A model generated the notes under the pieces. The model searched no databases. It was given only the letters and a program-made list of their open reading frames with translations, and was not told the origin of the DNA. Made by a program: the position numbers and the translations under genes. From an uncultured Pirellulaceae bacterium (GTDB lineage: Bacteria; Planctomycetota; Planctomycetia; Pirellulales; Pirellulaceae), in NCBI GenBank assembly GCA_938091115.1, contig CALKNI010000147.1, forward strand, positions 1 to 64,000: a stretch of 64,000 bases of DNA, given 5' to 3'. Of the stretch, positions 52,895-62,979 are shown one piece after another (position 1 is the first letter of the stretch; each line of letters begins with the position of its first letter).

Positions 52895-54700
52895 ATGGCA
52901 CTTGAAGAAATTGGCCCTTACGAAATCAAAGGTGTATTAGGCCGTGGTGGCATGGGTTCGGTTTTTCGTGGGGTTCACAAAGATACGGGTGAAGTACATG
53001 CGGTCAAAGTCTTGGCTCCCAATTATGCGAACGACGACCATTTTCGCGGTAGGTTTGAAGCCGAAATTGAATCGCTTCTGAAGCTAAACCACCGCAACAT
53101 TGTCCGTATCTTGAGTTTTGGGCAAGAGGACGGAATGTTATTCTTTTCCATGGAACTGGTGGAGGGGAATAGCCTTTTTCAAATGCAAAAAAGTGGCTAT
53201 CGATTTGACTGGCGAGCCGTGTTGCAAATCGCTAAGGATGTCATTGCTGGCTTGAGGCACGCTCATGATCGAGGGATTATCCACCGCGATCTTAAGCCGG
53301 GTAATTTGTTAATGACCTATGACGAAAATTCTAAACCTGACTTTGTAAAGATCACCGATTTTGGCATTGCCAAACGGTTTGGTTCATCGCAGAACACTGG
53401 GCAAAATGTCCTGGGAACGATGGATTTCATGAGTCCAGAACAGGCAAATGGTGGGTTGGTCACGATACGGAGTGATCTCTACAGCCTTGGTTCGGTGATG
53501 TACGCACTCCTGTCGGGCAAGCCTCCGTTTCGAACCAATTCGGTGGAAGGTTCGTTGAGCAATTTGCTGCGGGCTCCAGCGCCGAGTATTTCAGCTTCGT
53601 TTCCGGAGGTTCCGGCTGAGATCGATCTTTTGATCCGGCGACTGATGGCGAAGCGACCCGAGGATCGGATTCCAACTTCGCTGTCCTTACTTCATCAAAT
53701 CGAGGAAGTCGAATCGGCTCTGCGCGAGAGCAGCGAAGCAAGGACGACTCATCGTCCAGAAGGTCAAGAGCGTGTCGATACATTTGACGTCGGAGATCCA
53801 GTGACACGTGAAAATACTGGGCGAGCTGACGCGAAGAAGGCAGCCCGGAAAGTCAGCGTTGTAAATACTGACAGGCAGACGGTTGAGTTTACGGATCACA
53901 AGAGCCAGCAGATTGATACGATGCCGGTGCGAGAGGATTACTTTGAAACCGTGACGGACAAGGTGAGGGAGCAGCCATATGTCGCTGATTTTGAGCCTCG
54001 GGAAAGCAAAGGTGCTTGGCGACTTCTCTTCGCTTTTTTGTTTGTGGTTGTGATCGGTGTCTATGGCGTGTGGCAGGCCTATAAACCGCCTAGTGCTGAG
54101 GAATTGTACGCGGCGATAGAGACAGGTTCGAGTAAGCCTGATTCGGTGGTTCTTGAAATCAGCCAGTTTTTAGAGCTTTACCCGGACGATGAACGGGCTG
54201 ATCAAGTTTTAGAATTGGGGCGTGTCGGAGACGCGATCAAGCTCTATAAAAGCCGTAGGAAATTTCTGACTGCCAAAGGTTCATCAAGGTTGAGTGACAT
54301 TGAACAGCGTTTCCTGCGTATTGTCGAAAGCGCGGATAAAAATCCAATCAAGGCAAGCAAAGAAATGGATGTTTTCGTTAATTTTCTTAGTGGCGTGGAA
54401 TTGGAGCCGCGGGACCAAGCCTGTTTCGAGGCGGCCGTTGCCTATCGAATTAAAATCAAGCACGATGCGTTGAGTGAGTTGCGAGGTAACCTGAATCGCA
54501 TTAGGTCGGTGCTCGATACTGCCTTGAAGACAACGGATGTTGACGAGCAAGTCAGGTTATACAAATCAATTATCAGTTACTCAAAAGATATTGATTGGGG
54601 GCGGTTTCCAGATTCACGTCGAGGAAGCGACATGGTTCAAAAAGCTCAGAGGATGTTGTTGCAACTTGAGTCGGCCCATCCTGAATCCTTCCAGAAATGA
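52895..54700 (+). CDS. Membrane-anchored Ser/Thr protein kinase
   Basis: 601 aa. PASTA-less Pkn2-type kinase. Catalytic domain residues about 8-270: glycine loop GRGGMGSVFRG, Lys38 in AVKVL, catalytic Asp132 in HRDLKPGN, Asp155 in DFG, and SPEQANGG. A linker (about 271-375) precedes one membrane segment (376-395, WRLLFAFLFVVVIGVYGVW). The extracytoplasmic C-terminal 200 residues are helical and contain tetratricopeptide-like stretches (AIKLYKSRRKFL; QVRLYKSIISY). The kinase faces the cytoplasm and could report an envelope signal. Many planctomycete kinases have this layout. No obvious partner nearby. Confidence 0.93.
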   Translation: MALEEIGPYEIKGVLGRGGMGSVFRGVHKDTGEVHAVKVLAPNYANDDHFRGRFEAEIESLLKLNHRNIVRILSFGQEDGMLFFSMELVEGNSLFQMQKSGYRFDWRAVLQIAKDVIAGLRHAHDRGIIHRDLKPGNLLMTYDENSKPDFVKITDFGIAKRFGSSQNTGQNVLGTMDFMSPEQANGGLVTIRSDLYSLGSVMYALLSGKPPFRTNSVEGSLSNLLRAPAPSISASFPEVPAEIDLLIRRLMAKRPEDRIPTSLSLLHQIEEVESALRESSEARTTHRPEGQERVDTFDVGDPVTRENTGRADAKKAARKVSVVNTDRQTVEFTDHKSQQIDTMPVREDYFETVTDKVREQPYVADFEPRESKGAWRLLFAFLFVVVIGVYGVWQAYKPPSAEELYAAIETGSSKPDSVVLEISQFLELYPDDERADQVLELGRVGDAIKLYKSRRKFLTAKGSSRLSDIEQRFLRIVESADKNPIKASKEMDVFVNFLSGVELEPRDQACFEAAVAYRIKIKHDALSELRGNLNRIRSVLDTALKTTDVDEQVRLYKSIISYSKDIDWGRFPDSRRGSDMVQKAQRMLLQLESAHPESFQK

Positions 54701-54984
54701 CCAATTCCTGTTTAAAGCAATCGCATTTCGCGTAGATCAACTCCTCACCCCAAGGGTGCGAGGGACGGTGCGTCCAAGTGACGAACTGGAATAAACGAGC
54801 GAATCGAGATGATGATTTTTATGAGTAATTTTTTTACACAAAGACACCGTTATTATGCAATCCTATGAACTCTGTTTGGAATATCATACGTTCGTGTAAT
54901 TTATCATTCTGATCTGCGAGTGCTTCGTCACCCGTTTGTAATATAGAGTATCTAATGTTTCGTAGTTGAGCCAAGTGAAATTCA

Positions 54985-55860
54985 ATGAGCATCGAGGACC
55001 TGTCGGAGATACATCGTCCGATTACTTCTTTATTTCCAAGCTTGAAGGACGATGATTTCGATCGTTATTGCCTTTCCAGTGATGACGTCGATTTCTTTCA
55101 CGAGCAAGGTTACCTTGCGGGCATCCAATTGCTGGATGCCGCACAAATCGAAGTATTAAAACGAGAACTGGCGGAGTTCTTTGATCCTGAACATGCTGGC
55201 CAAAACCTGTGGCATGAGTATCATACCAACGAGTCAAATGACCCGGACCGAGTGCTTTTTCATGCGTTGGGTGCGTGGCGACTGCGACCTGGTTTTCACG
55301 ACTTGCTTTGGAACCCGGCATTTTTGATTCCCGCGTGTCAGTTGCTCGGTGGCGGAGTGCGATTTTGGCATGATCAATTATTTTGTAAACCTGCGAAGCA
55401 CGGTGGAAATGTTGCGTGGCATCAAGATTATTCTTATTGGACGCGGACTCAACCGATGGCTCATTTGACTTGCTGGACGGGATTAGACCGTGCGACTCAA
55501 GAGAATGGTTGTTTACAATATATTCCCCAGAGTCATCGCTGGGACTTACTTCCAATCACTGGCTTGGCGGGTGATATGACAGCGATTCAAAGTGTACTGA
55601 CCGACGCGCAGTGGGAGACCTTTCAAAATCCTGTTTCAATTGAACTCGAGCCCGGGCAGTGTGCGTTCCACCATCCGTTGATGGTACACGGTTCATTTGA
55701 TAATCGAACGGAGCAACCGCGTCGGGCGGTCGTGCTGAATTTAATACGTGATGGAGTCGAGTCATTTACCGATGATGAGTTGTTGCCGGGGGTGCCGGTC
55801 ATTCCCAGCGGCCAAAAAATGGAAGGGCAGTTTTTTCCACTGCTCTATTCTGCGCCATGA
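54985..55860 (+). CDS. Phytanoyl-CoA dioxygenase family protein (PhyH)
   Basis: 291 aa. Fe(II)/2-oxoglutarate oxygenase. The metal triad is visible: His146 and Asp148 in AWHQDYSYW, and His235 in [10 protein letters not shown]; Arg246/Arg247 (EQPRRAV) binds 2-oxoglutarate. The family hydroxylates very different substrates, so the substrate cannot be named. ATG 54985 is the only good start. 26 bp before aroB; cotranscription is possible. The 284-bp gap after the kinase (54701-54984) shows no gene. Confidence 0.88.
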   Translation: MSIEDLSEIHRPITSLFPSLKDDDFDRYCLSSDDVDFFHEQGYLAGIQLLDAAQIEVLKRELAEFFDPEHAGQNLWHEYHTNESNDPDRVLFHALGAWRLRPGFHDLLWNPAFLIPACQLLGGGVRFWHDQLFCKPAKHGGNVAWHQDYSYWTRTQPMAHLTCWTGLDRATQENGCLQYIPQSHRWDLLPITGLAGDMTAIQSVLTDAQWETFQNPVSIELEPGQCAFHHPLMVHGSFDNRTEQPRRAVVLNLIRDGVESFTDDELLPGVPVIPSGQKMEGQFFPLLYSAP

Positions 55861-55886
55861 GAGGTTCTTTGCCGGAATCCATATAA

Positions 55887-57023
55887 GTGATTTTTAAAAT
55901 GCAACGCGAGGCGAAACAGTTGAACGATAATTTTTCCGATACCGAAGATCAGGTTGCTGTAAATCTAGCAAGTCGGAGCTATGCGATTGAAATTAAGCCT
56001 GGTTTGATGAGTCGACTTGCGGAGAGACTGGGTCGTTTTGTTTCGGATGAGCATGTAATTTTAGTCACAGATAACAACGTCGCTGAGTTGTATCTCGAAT
56101 CCGTTGTTTCACAGGTTTCAGAGATTGCTCAACGAGTGGATGTCATTTGTGTAAATTCTGGCGAAGAGTCAAAATCAATTTCCGTATGTAACGAGCTGTG
56201 GCAGAAGATGGTCGATTTTAATACCGATCGTCAGTCTGTAGTTGTTGCGTTGGGTGGAGGCGTCGTCGGTGATCTGGCTGGGTTTCTGGCTGCTTCGTTT
56301 GCCCGTGGAATACGATTTATTCAAATTCCGACAACGCTGCTTGCCCAGGTTGACAGTAGCGTCGGTGGGAAGGTTGGAGTCAATTTGCCCAGCGCGAAAA
56401 ACATGGTTGGCGCTTTTTGGCAACCGGAAGTGGTTTTGATAGATCCCCTCGTTTTAGAGACTTTGGACGAATCCAATTTCCGTGGGGGACTCGCCGAGGT
56501 AATTAAATACGGATTGATCATGGACGTCGATTTCTTTGCCTCTCTTGAGGCTTCGGTTGATCTGATCGGGCGACGGGAAGCAGAAGCACTTACCAAGTGT
56601 ATCGCTCGCTGTTGCCAATGTAAGTCAGCGATCGTCGAAGAAGACGAACGAGAAACTTCTGGCCGTAGAGCGATTTTAAATTACGGGCATACTTACGGGC
56701 ATGCAATTGAAGCTGTGTTTGGTTACGGGCGTTTTCTCCATGGTGAGGCAATTGCAATTGGCATGACGTGTGCAGCCCGCTTGGCACGCGACCTCGGAAT
56801 GGTGCAGGACTCTTTTGTAGAGAGGCAAACCGAGTTGTTTCGAAAAATGAAGCTTCCAGTTGAGTGTCCTGCAGAGCGTCACGATGAGCTAATCGCATCG
56901 ATGAAACACGATAAGAAAGTCGCGAGGGGAAAGTTGAAGTTGATTCTTCCGGTTGGTATTGGCGAGGTCGTGGTCCTGGCAGCTCCCGATGATCAGCGGA
57001 TTCTGGACAGCCTAAAGAATTGA
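55887..57023 (+). CDS. aroB: 3-dehydroquinate synthase
   Basis: 378 aa from GTG 55887 (ATG 55899 is an alternative). NAD-dependent enzyme of the shikimate pathway. Motifs: VALGGGVVGDLAGFLAASFA, IQIPTTLLAQVDSSVGGKVG, NLPSAKNMVGAFWQP, LAEVIKYG (metal-binding Glu), ILNYGHTYGHAIE and FLHGEAIAIGM (metal-binding His). Length is typical (about 360). Follows the PhyH gene by 26 bp and is ended by a hairpin terminator. Confidence 0.94.
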   Translation: MIFKMQREAKQLNDNFSDTEDQVAVNLASRSYAIEIKPGLMSRLAERLGRFVSDEHVILVTDNNVAELYLESVVSQVSEIAQRVDVICVNSGEESKSISVCNELWQKMVDFNTDRQSVVVALGGGVVGDLAGFLAASFARGIRFIQIPTTLLAQVDSSVGGKVGVNLPSAKNMVGAFWQPEVVLIDPLVLETLDESNFRGGLAEVIKYGLIMDVDFFASLEASVDLIGRREAEALTKCIARCCQCKSAIVEEDERETSGRRAILNYGHTYGHAIEAVFGYGRFLHGEAIAIGMTCAARLARDLGMVQDSFVERQTELFRKMKLPVECPAERHDELIASMKHDKKVARGKLKLILPVGIGEVVVLAAPDDQRILDSLKN

Positions 57024-57030
57024 AGAACAA

Positions 57031-57057
57031 GTTGCCCGGCTCGGCAATTGCTTTTTT
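57031..57057 (+). terminator. Terminator after aroB
   Basis: TTGCC (57032-57036) and GGCAA (57043-57047) form a stem, followed by TTGCTTTTTTA. Also near the end of the minus-strand GT2 gene, so it may serve both. Confidence 0.6.
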
Positions 57058-57074
57058 AAACGCCCCAGCCCGTT

Positions 57075-58337
57075 TTAGATGGACTGGCTTGCGTTGCCTC
57101 GCCCTGAGATGAATGGCTGGTAGTTTAGCATTTTGAAATTGGGGGCGGAACTCAAATCGTATTCAATTTGACGCCAGCGAATTTGTCTGCAGAACAGTGA
57201 CTTGATCGAGGATGCACCATAGATTAGCTGGCATACAGGTACCAATAAAAACAGCTTGGTTATTCGCCAGAGAGTTGTGTTGCCCATCGTTTCGCCACGT
57301 AATTGGGCGCTTTTCGCAGCAACATTTCTGGAAACCGAATATGCCAATGTGGAGAGGACTCCGCTTAAAAGCAATGCCGTCGCACAAGCGATCAAAGCGG
57401 TTCCGTTTCCAATTATGACAGCCAGAATCAAAATGGTGAAATTGGTCAGCATGAGAACATTGCTGAAGCAAGCGTGGATAACAGAGAGAAAAAATGTGTT
57501 TTCGTAAAGTCGAGACCATGTCAGCATGCGAGTCACCCACCGATTCGCGTACGAGGCTGAGCAATGTTCGCGATTGATCATGATGAGAGATGGAGCAAAT
57601 TCAATCTTTAGTCCCTGATCCTGAATGGCTTTCTTAAGAGGCCCGTCGTCCACAATCGACTTCGACCAAATCGAAATTAAATTAGAGGATTCCAGTGTGG
57701 ATTTCCTCATTGCAAAACTACCGGCCCACGGGTTGGCAAAATATACTGAAAAGACAAGTGCACCAGCGTTCCAGACGCTTCGGATTAGTGAACCGGAGCC
57801 GGATGAAATGGGTGGCTCAAACCACTGACTGCCTGTGACTCCCCCGATTTCTTTGTCTTGAAGAGGTCCCGTTAATTCGGCTAGCCAGGTTTCGTGAGGC
57901 GCGACGTCGGCATCCAGAAACGCTACAAATTCTGTCTCTTGCGTCAAATGCTCAACGGCCTGGGTAATGGAATGGCATTTGAGGCTACAGGTGTCGCGAG
58001 GTGTATTCATGGCGTGAATCAACAGGCGATCGTCCGGGTCGAATTTCGACTTGATTTGATTTGCGACTTCCCATGCTGGGTCGTCCACGTGGTCGACCAC
58101 AAGATGGATTTGGAAGTGGGTATACTTTTGCTGGAGAACGCCGGTGAGGGAAGCTTCGAAAGTAGGGTCACAACCCCGCACGGACATAATGACGGCCGTC
58201 ATCGCTTGCTCGGATTGGCTGTCAGTTTTAAGAGTCTTCTTTGAGAACCAACGTCCGAATGAGATCGCGATTGAAAGCTGAATCAGCGCTGCCGCAAAAA
58301 TGACCTGACCTGCGAAGATTGCGGTAATGGTGAGCAT
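57075..58337 (-). CDS. Membrane glycosyltransferase, family 2
   Basis: 420 aa. N-terminal membrane segment (IFAGQVIFAAALIQLSIAISFG), then a GT2 catalytic domain: VIMSVRGCDPTFEASLTG, LVVDHVDDPAW and FLDADVAPHETWLAEL (D-x-D-like). Two or three more membrane segments (LMLTNFTILILAVIIGNG; ATALLLSGVLSTLAYSV) close the C-terminus. This arrangement resembles ceramide glucosyltransferase-like and hyaluronan-synthase-like enzymes that add sugar to a lipid. Start at 58337 is 3 bp after the end of the next upstream gene, so these two are cotranscribed. First of five glycosyltransferase-like genes in this cluster. Confidence 0.85.
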   Translation of the reverse strand: MLTITAIFAGQVIFAAALIQLSIAISFGRWFSKKTLKTDSQSEQAMTAVIMSVRGCDPTFEASLTGVLQQKYTHFQIHLVVDHVDDPAWEVANQIKSKFDPDDRLLIHAMNTPRDTCSLKCHSITQAVEHLTQETEFVAFLDADVAPHETWLAELTGPLQDKEIGGVTGSQWFEPPISSGSGSLIRSVWNAGALVFSVYFANPWAGSFAMRKSTLESSNLISIWSKSIVDDGPLKKAIQDQGLKIEFAPSLIMINREHCSASYANRWVTRMLTWSRLYENTFFLSVIHACFSNVLMLTNFTILILAVIIGNGTALIACATALLLSGVLSTLAYSVSRNVAAKSAQLRGETMGNTTLWRITKLFLLVPVCQLIYGASSIKSLFCRQIRWRQIEYDLSSAPNFKMLNYQPFISGRGNASQSI

Positions 58338-58340
58338 GGG

Positions 58341-59276
58341 TTATCTCGCCAATAGGTCGAATACTAATCGGATAAAACGCGGTGCGTCTGCCCAAAAACT
58401 AGGACTGATTAGCTTGGGGAGCTCTTTTTTAGGACCATCTTGCGTCATTCTCCAGGTTGCGGTTGAACCGGAAATAATATGGCTCCCTTCCGCAAGGCGT
58501 CGATTCTCTTTGGCCTCGGTACCGGAGACGTAGCATCCCCACCGATTTAGTGAAGCATGCGAGTAATCATGAATTTGGTGAATTGCAGTTACCATTTTTG
58601 ACAAATTAACGACTGGAACTTTAGTTTGTTTTGCCGAATGAATCATCCAGTTGTCCCAGTTGCCCCTCCCAACGGCAAACGGTGGAATGTTCTGGTAAAG
58701 TTGGCGATTGAAAATGAAATATTCTTTACAGACGTTGGAGGCACGCACTCCCTTGGTTTGGCATTCCTGCAAGAGACGTTGGATTTGAGTTGCCTGCTTA
58801 AAGTCAATTTTGCGATCTACATTTAAATCAGTGCGTTGGCCAAAAGCAACGAAATGGGGGAAGTGGGATTCGCGGGAAAGTTGATGGATAGCATTGGGAA
58901 AGTCTCTTGTCAAAATGACATCACAATTGCAATAGGCAAGGTAGTCGGTGGTAGTTTCCTGATGGGCAAGTTGAAAGGCCGAGTCGAGCAACGGCGTGCC
59001 ATGTTCATTGCATTGTAGGCCACTGATGTGACGGACACCAAACTCTTCTGCCGTTTCTTTGATACCAGCTTCATCGCCCAGAAGAAGCACTTCGACGTCT
59101 GGTTTCAATGCGGCCCAGGATTGAATCGCATTTCTTTGAATGAGATCGGCTTTTCCACCGAAGGGTTTGGGAAGGGCAAAAACAGTGACTGTGGGTAGAG
59201 GATGATTGTTGGTAAGCTCGCGGGCTTCGATACTGACGTCCTGCGGGACTGTAGCTTGGGGGTCGGGGTTGAGCAT
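58341..59276 (-). CDS. GT-A-fold glycosyltransferase-like protein
   Basis: 311 aa. Starts with a variable 30 residues, then PTVTVFALPKPFGGKADLIQ, VEVLLLGDEAGIKE and TTDYLAYCNCDVILTRDFPN (a C-N-C-D-V motif where D-x-D would be). Later, VGRGNWDNWMIHSAK and a histidine-rich TAIHQIHDYSHASLN. The fold and cluster context point to a glycosyltransferase, but I cannot name a family. Tight spacing (3 bp) with the GT2 gene. Confidence 0.7.
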   Translation of the reverse strand: MLNPDPQATVPQDVSIEARELTNNHPLPTVTVFALPKPFGGKADLIQRNAIQSWAALKPDVEVLLLGDEAGIKETAEEFGVRHISGLQCNEHGTPLLDSAFQLAHQETTTDYLAYCNCDVILTRDFPNAIHQLSRESHFPHFVAFGQRTDLNVDRKIDFKQATQIQRLLQECQTKGVRASNVCKEYFIFNRQLYQNIPPFAVGRGNWDNWMIHSAKQTKVPVVNLSKMVTAIHQIHDYSHASLNRWGCYVSGTEAKENRRLAEGSHIISGSTATWRMTQDGPKKELPKLISPSFWADAPRFIRLVFDLLAR

Positions 59277-59317
59277 GGATCAAATCGCGATAATACCGCT
59301 AAGCGAAAAGTTTAACG

Positions 59318-60373
59318 CTAAGCGAAAAGCAAACGCGCCTTTCGATAGTTAATAACCCATTTTCGAATCCAATAAACGGCGGTTAAATCCCACCAGCGCT
59401 TGAGGCTGAAATCAGGCCGCTCAGGCCGCCATCCCGCCCATGCTGTTTGGTCGAGACTCTCATAGAATTTTTCACGGAGTGGGTGGAAAGGGTGAAATTT
59501 CCACGGCTTAAATTCCGTTGTGAAGTGAATCAGTGCTGGGCGGTCTCGCATCTGAGAAAATTCTGCAGGATTGATTGGGCAATGGTCATTATTTGGGAAT
59601 TCAAAAACATGGGCTCCCTGATTCCATCTCGGTGGGAGTTGCCCCCACTGCCCTGCGAAGACCACGTTGAGTGCGTACTGATCCCAACACCAAACATAAT
59701 TTGAATTTTCACGGAGGCAGGTCAACAGTTTTTGGTCGATTGATTCTCTTCGCCAGCGGTTTAGATTGAGCACCATGACCCCACTATTAAAATAGGGCGC
59801 TGAGCCATCTAGATTCAGCTGTCGCCAGTTGGGAATTGGCGATATTGCAGCTAGGTGGGGGATGGCTTTTTTAAGCGTTCCGAGTTTCGCCTGTGCTTCG
59901 TAGGCGTCGACAAAGGGGCACGCAATATCAACGGCTGCCAGACAATAGTGTTCGCCTACGTCAAAATTCCAAAGTTCTGTTAGATCGCATTGGACAAGGA
60001 CGTCAGAGTCCAGATAGATCACTTTTTCAATCGTATCAGGTAGAAGTCGAGCTGCCAAAAGTCGAAAGTATGCTGCGTGAGTGATGTGGTGAGAGACTCC
60101 GAGGTCGCTGAATTCTCTGAGATTAGGTTTCAGGACGTGAATGGAAATTGGAAGGTCGACCAGTGTTTCCCGGAGGCCCATCCAGTTAGCTTCGGAGATG
60201 CCGCCATCCATCAGAATGACGTGAAGGTGATTCCCGTTTTTAAGCGATGAAGCGGCGGAGTGGAGGGTGACTGCAAGCGGCTTCACGTAATTGTCATCCG
60301 AAGCGCAAAGGACAATTGGATCCTCAACGGGAAGAGTTTGAAAGGGTTCAGATTGAAGGAGTTCTTGAATCAT
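59318..60373 (-). CDS. Glycosyltransferase family 8
   Basis: 351 aa. GT8 motifs: PIVLCASDDNYVKPLAVTLHSA (residues about 20-41), HVILMDGGISEANW, HAAYFRLLAARLLPD, and VIYLDSDVLVQCDLTELWN with the D-x-D. LGTLKKAIPH and LNVVFAGQWGQLPPRWNQGAHVF lie near the C-terminus, with IHFTTEFKPWKFH. GT8 enzymes include LPS galactosyl/glucosyltransferases (WaaJ/RfaJ type). Same strand as its neighbours, 42 bp from the next. Confidence 0.88.
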   Translation of the reverse strand: MIQELLQSEPFQTLPVEDPIVLCASDDNYVKPLAVTLHSAASSLKNGNHLHVILMDGGISEANWMGLRETLVDLPISIHVLKPNLREFSDLGVSHHITHAAYFRLLAARLLPDTIEKVIYLDSDVLVQCDLTELWNFDVGEHYCLAAVDIACPFVDAYEAQAKLGTLKKAIPHLAAISPIPNWRQLNLDGSAPYFNSGVMVLNLNRWRRESIDQKLLTCLRENSNYVWCWDQYALNVVFAGQWGQLPPRWNQGAHVFEFPNNDHCPINPAEFSQMRDRPALIHFTTEFKPWKFHPFHPLREKFYESLDQTAWAGWRPERPDFSLKRWWDLTAVYWIRKWVINYRKARLLFA

Positions 60374-60470
60374 TCAACGAGTCGATTTCAACTTTTTTCA
60401 GGCTTTACTTTGATGTAACAAACGGAGAAGTGTTGCTGGCTCTCAGCAGTCTATTATTGCACGAAATAGT

Positions 60471-61877
60471 CTAATTTGTATTATTCGTTGTGAAATCTGC
60501 ATTTGAATTTAGCGGTTCGGGTTCGATAATCGGGCAAGTTCCATCCAGTTTGTTTTTACGTTTGCCCATTTTTTCCATTAAACCAAGCATCTTCTGCCGA
60601 ACGCGAACAATCGGCCCTGCAATCGGGTGTTTCTCGATTTGTTCGAAAATTTGATGAGCTTCATCTAACTCAGCGCGGAGTTGAGCTTGCTCCGATTGAA
60701 GGTGAGCGATTTCTCTTCGGGAATGAGCAAGTTGTGCTTGAGTTTCGACCGGCTGTTCTTGTTGGAATTCAGCGGTATCAGGATAGAGCTGTCGATGGGA
60801 GAACAGTGGAGATGCCGTTTCGGCTGGCTCTAAGATTGCGTCAGGAAAAGCAAGTGAATTTTCATGCAGCTTTGGCTCCACCGCTAACTGTTTACTGGCG
60901 ATGGCAAGCATTTGTTCCACAAGGTCGACGAGCCGGTCAGTCGCATTCGCTGAATTTTGCAACGCGTCGCAAAGTTGGGTCTGTTGGTAGAAAAGATGCT
61001 CGGGTGTCGGCTGAGCTAGTTGCGCAACGACCGTTGGAATTTGATGGGCCGCTGAAATTGTCCAGCCAGCATTCACGTAGCGCGGACAGTTGTGGTAATC
61101 CAATAGTGCCGTGGGAATTCCCAGTCGCATGGTCTCAAGCATAGCCGTGGAGGCAGTTGTAATTACCGCATCAACTTGAGCTAGTGTTTGGTTCAATTCC
61201 TGGCCAGTGAGATCGTTTAATTCATTGGTGACACCGAGTTTGTCCGCCAAACCTCCAGTCAATCTCCAAACGACTCTAATATCGAGGGAGTCAGTTGAGG
61301 GAAGCCGGCTGGTCAAATTGAGTTGGGCATTTTCGTTGAGCCATTGCTTCAGGTCTTGAAGACTCTTTTCGACGGCGTCGATTTGGGTCGGAGTAAATCC
61401 GGGAGTTTTGGCCGTCATGACCAGAACTCGAAATTCTCGATCGTTACGGGGTGGGTGGGGTTGGGCAGGTATAGAATCTAGTCGCGGGATTCCGACGACT
61501 TCTGTTTTTCCTGAATTGCCCCACTGTTTGAGGACATGGGCCTGGGAAGCGCCAATGCAAGCAGCCTTATGAGCAAGGATGGGGCGCATGGTATAAGGGC
61601 AGGCCACTTCGTCGGGTAAATTATCCCACGCATTTCGCCATTCCAAGATACCATCGATTAAATACAGGGTCGCCACGTTGTTTCGTTTTAATTCAGTGCA
61701 GCAGTCTCGAAAGCGATCAAAATGCTCTGAGTAAAAGATTGCGAGATCGCCGGAATTGGCTTGTTGAACGACAGCAGCCGGAGAGGCGATTTTGACTTTC
61801 AGCCGCTCCCGGAAAGGGGCGGCATGGTGGGAGACCTCGGTGGGTTCGCCTACAAAATATACCGAGGGTTCATTCAT
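60471..61877 (-). CDS. Glycosyltransferase-like protein with C-terminal coiled coil
   Basis: 468 aa. The N-terminal 300 residues suggest a GT-B-like fold: VGIPRLDSIPA, VLVMTAKTPGFTPTQIDAV, DAVITTASTAMLETMRLGIPTALLDYHNC. The part about 350-430 is a coiled coil (QAQLAHSRREIAHLQSEQAQ). Found in the cluster, but no named family fits. Possibly binds a polysaccharide or lipid-linked substrate. Confidence 0.6.
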   Translation of the reverse strand: MNEPSVYFVGEPTEVSHHAAPFRERLKVKIASPAAVVQQANSGDLAIFYSEHFDRFRDCCTELKRNNVATLYLIDGILEWRNAWDNLPDEVACPYTMRPILAHKAACIGASQAHVLKQWGNSGKTEVVGIPRLDSIPAQPHPPRNDREFRVLVMTAKTPGFTPTQIDAVEKSLQDLKQWLNENAQLNLTSRLPSTDSLDIRVVWRLTGGLADKLGVTNELNDLTGQELNQTLAQVDAVITTASTAMLETMRLGIPTALLDYHNCPRYVNAGWTISAAHQIPTVVAQLAQPTPEHLFYQQTQLCDALQNSANATDRLVDLVEQMLAIASKQLAVEPKLHENSLAFPDAILEPAETASPLFSHRQLYPDTAEFQQEQPVETQAQLAHSRREIAHLQSEQAQLRAELDEAHQIFEQIEKHPIAGPIVRVRQKMLGLMEKMGKRKNKLDGTCPIIEPEPLNSNADFTTNNTN

Positions 61878-61925
61878 GATTTTTTAGAATCGATTAAGAA
61901 ATAAAATTGATGGAGTTCGACCGGC

Positions 61926-62870
61926 TTAATCGAGGTCTACAGAAAGGCCGTCCTTGCGAGAGCAGAGTCGAAAAAGAGATTCTTCGTCGGTGTTGATGGG
62001 AAGCGAGTGAACACTGCCATCTCCAAACGCAAAGTTAACGACCCCGACATGACCGCTACCAAAGATAGGATATTCGCCGGGTGACAAAACCAGTGTACGG
62101 CTCGTTGCTAGTCCCATCGCGAATCCTCCAATGCGCATAAATGTCTCGGGTTCGTCGCCATTGTAGATCGAACCGTCACCCCAGCCTTGTGATTTTAATT
62201 CACCGTAGGTGCTGACGTATTTTTCTCCAATGAAAATAGTATTCGACAATCCATCTGTGATTTCAGCGTGTCCATATCGTCCCCGTTCGGTTCCTTTTAG
62301 TCTTCCATTAACAACCGGGTTTTGACTTGCCAGGCCCGAGTTAAAAACACCATCGACGGGGTCTTGGAATTTTGCCCAGACATCGAAGGGGAAAAACCGA
62401 GGGGTTCCGGCATTTCCAGCGTAGTCGCCGATCGCTCCGATGGGCCCCTTGGATTCACTAATGCTGACATTGCTTCTTCGGGGCCGGGCTGAACAAAGCA
62501 TGACCGGCATGGTGTTTTGAACAACTGCCGGGTCTTGAACTTGGTATTTTTCTTGAATCTTGAATTGGTCGTAAAGGTTATTCATTTCGAGGAACGGCAT
62601 GAGATAAACCGGCCAGGTTACAAATTCATCCGCCGCCCGCGAGGGAGGGTAAAGTTGTTTAGCAGATTCGTAGTTGTGAATTGCCAAAACAATTTGGTGA
62701 AGATTGTTTTGACAGGCAGTTCGCCGAGCTGCTTCGCGTACCATTTGAACCGCGGGCAACAGCATTCCAATCAGCGTGCCGATGATTGCGATGACGACTA
62801 ATAATTCGACCAATGTGAAGCCGGATTTGCGGTTCATGCGTGGGCTCGGAGATAACGGTGATTCGCTCAT
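61926..62870 (-). CDS. DUF1559 protein with pseudopilin N-terminus
   Basis: 314 aa. Type IV pilin-like leader ([18 protein letters not shown]) with the cleavage site after Gly. DUF1559 follows: [43 protein letters not shown], and the terminal [19 protein letters not shown]. This family is greatly expanded in planctomycetes and its function is unknown. Start could also be Met at residue 12. Embedded in the glycosyltransferase cluster, which is unusual for the family. Confidence 0.92.
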   Translation of the reverse strand: MSESPLSPSPRMNRKSGFTLVELLVVIAIIGTLIGMLLPAVQMVREAARRTACQNNLHQIVLAIHNYESAKQLYPPSRAADEFVTWPVYLMPFLEMNNLYDQFKIQEKYQVQDPAVVQNTMPVMLCSARPRRSNVSISESKGPIGAIGDYAGNAGTPRFFPFDVWAKFQDPVDGVFNSGLASQNPVVNGRLKGTERGRYGHAEITDGLSNTIFIGEKYVSTYGELKSQGWGDGSIYNGDEPETFMRIGGFAMGLATSRTLVLSPGEYPIFGSGHVGVVNFAFGDGSVHSLPINTDEESLFRLCSRKDGLSVDLD

Positions 62871-62979
62871 GATCTATTATGACGCACATTAAGTAGGACT
62901 GTTCCCATAAGGATAGGAATTTGATCGAAATTCCAACCCCGCGAGGGTTCAGGTTTTCGACTCCAGCGAGGGTAGACCC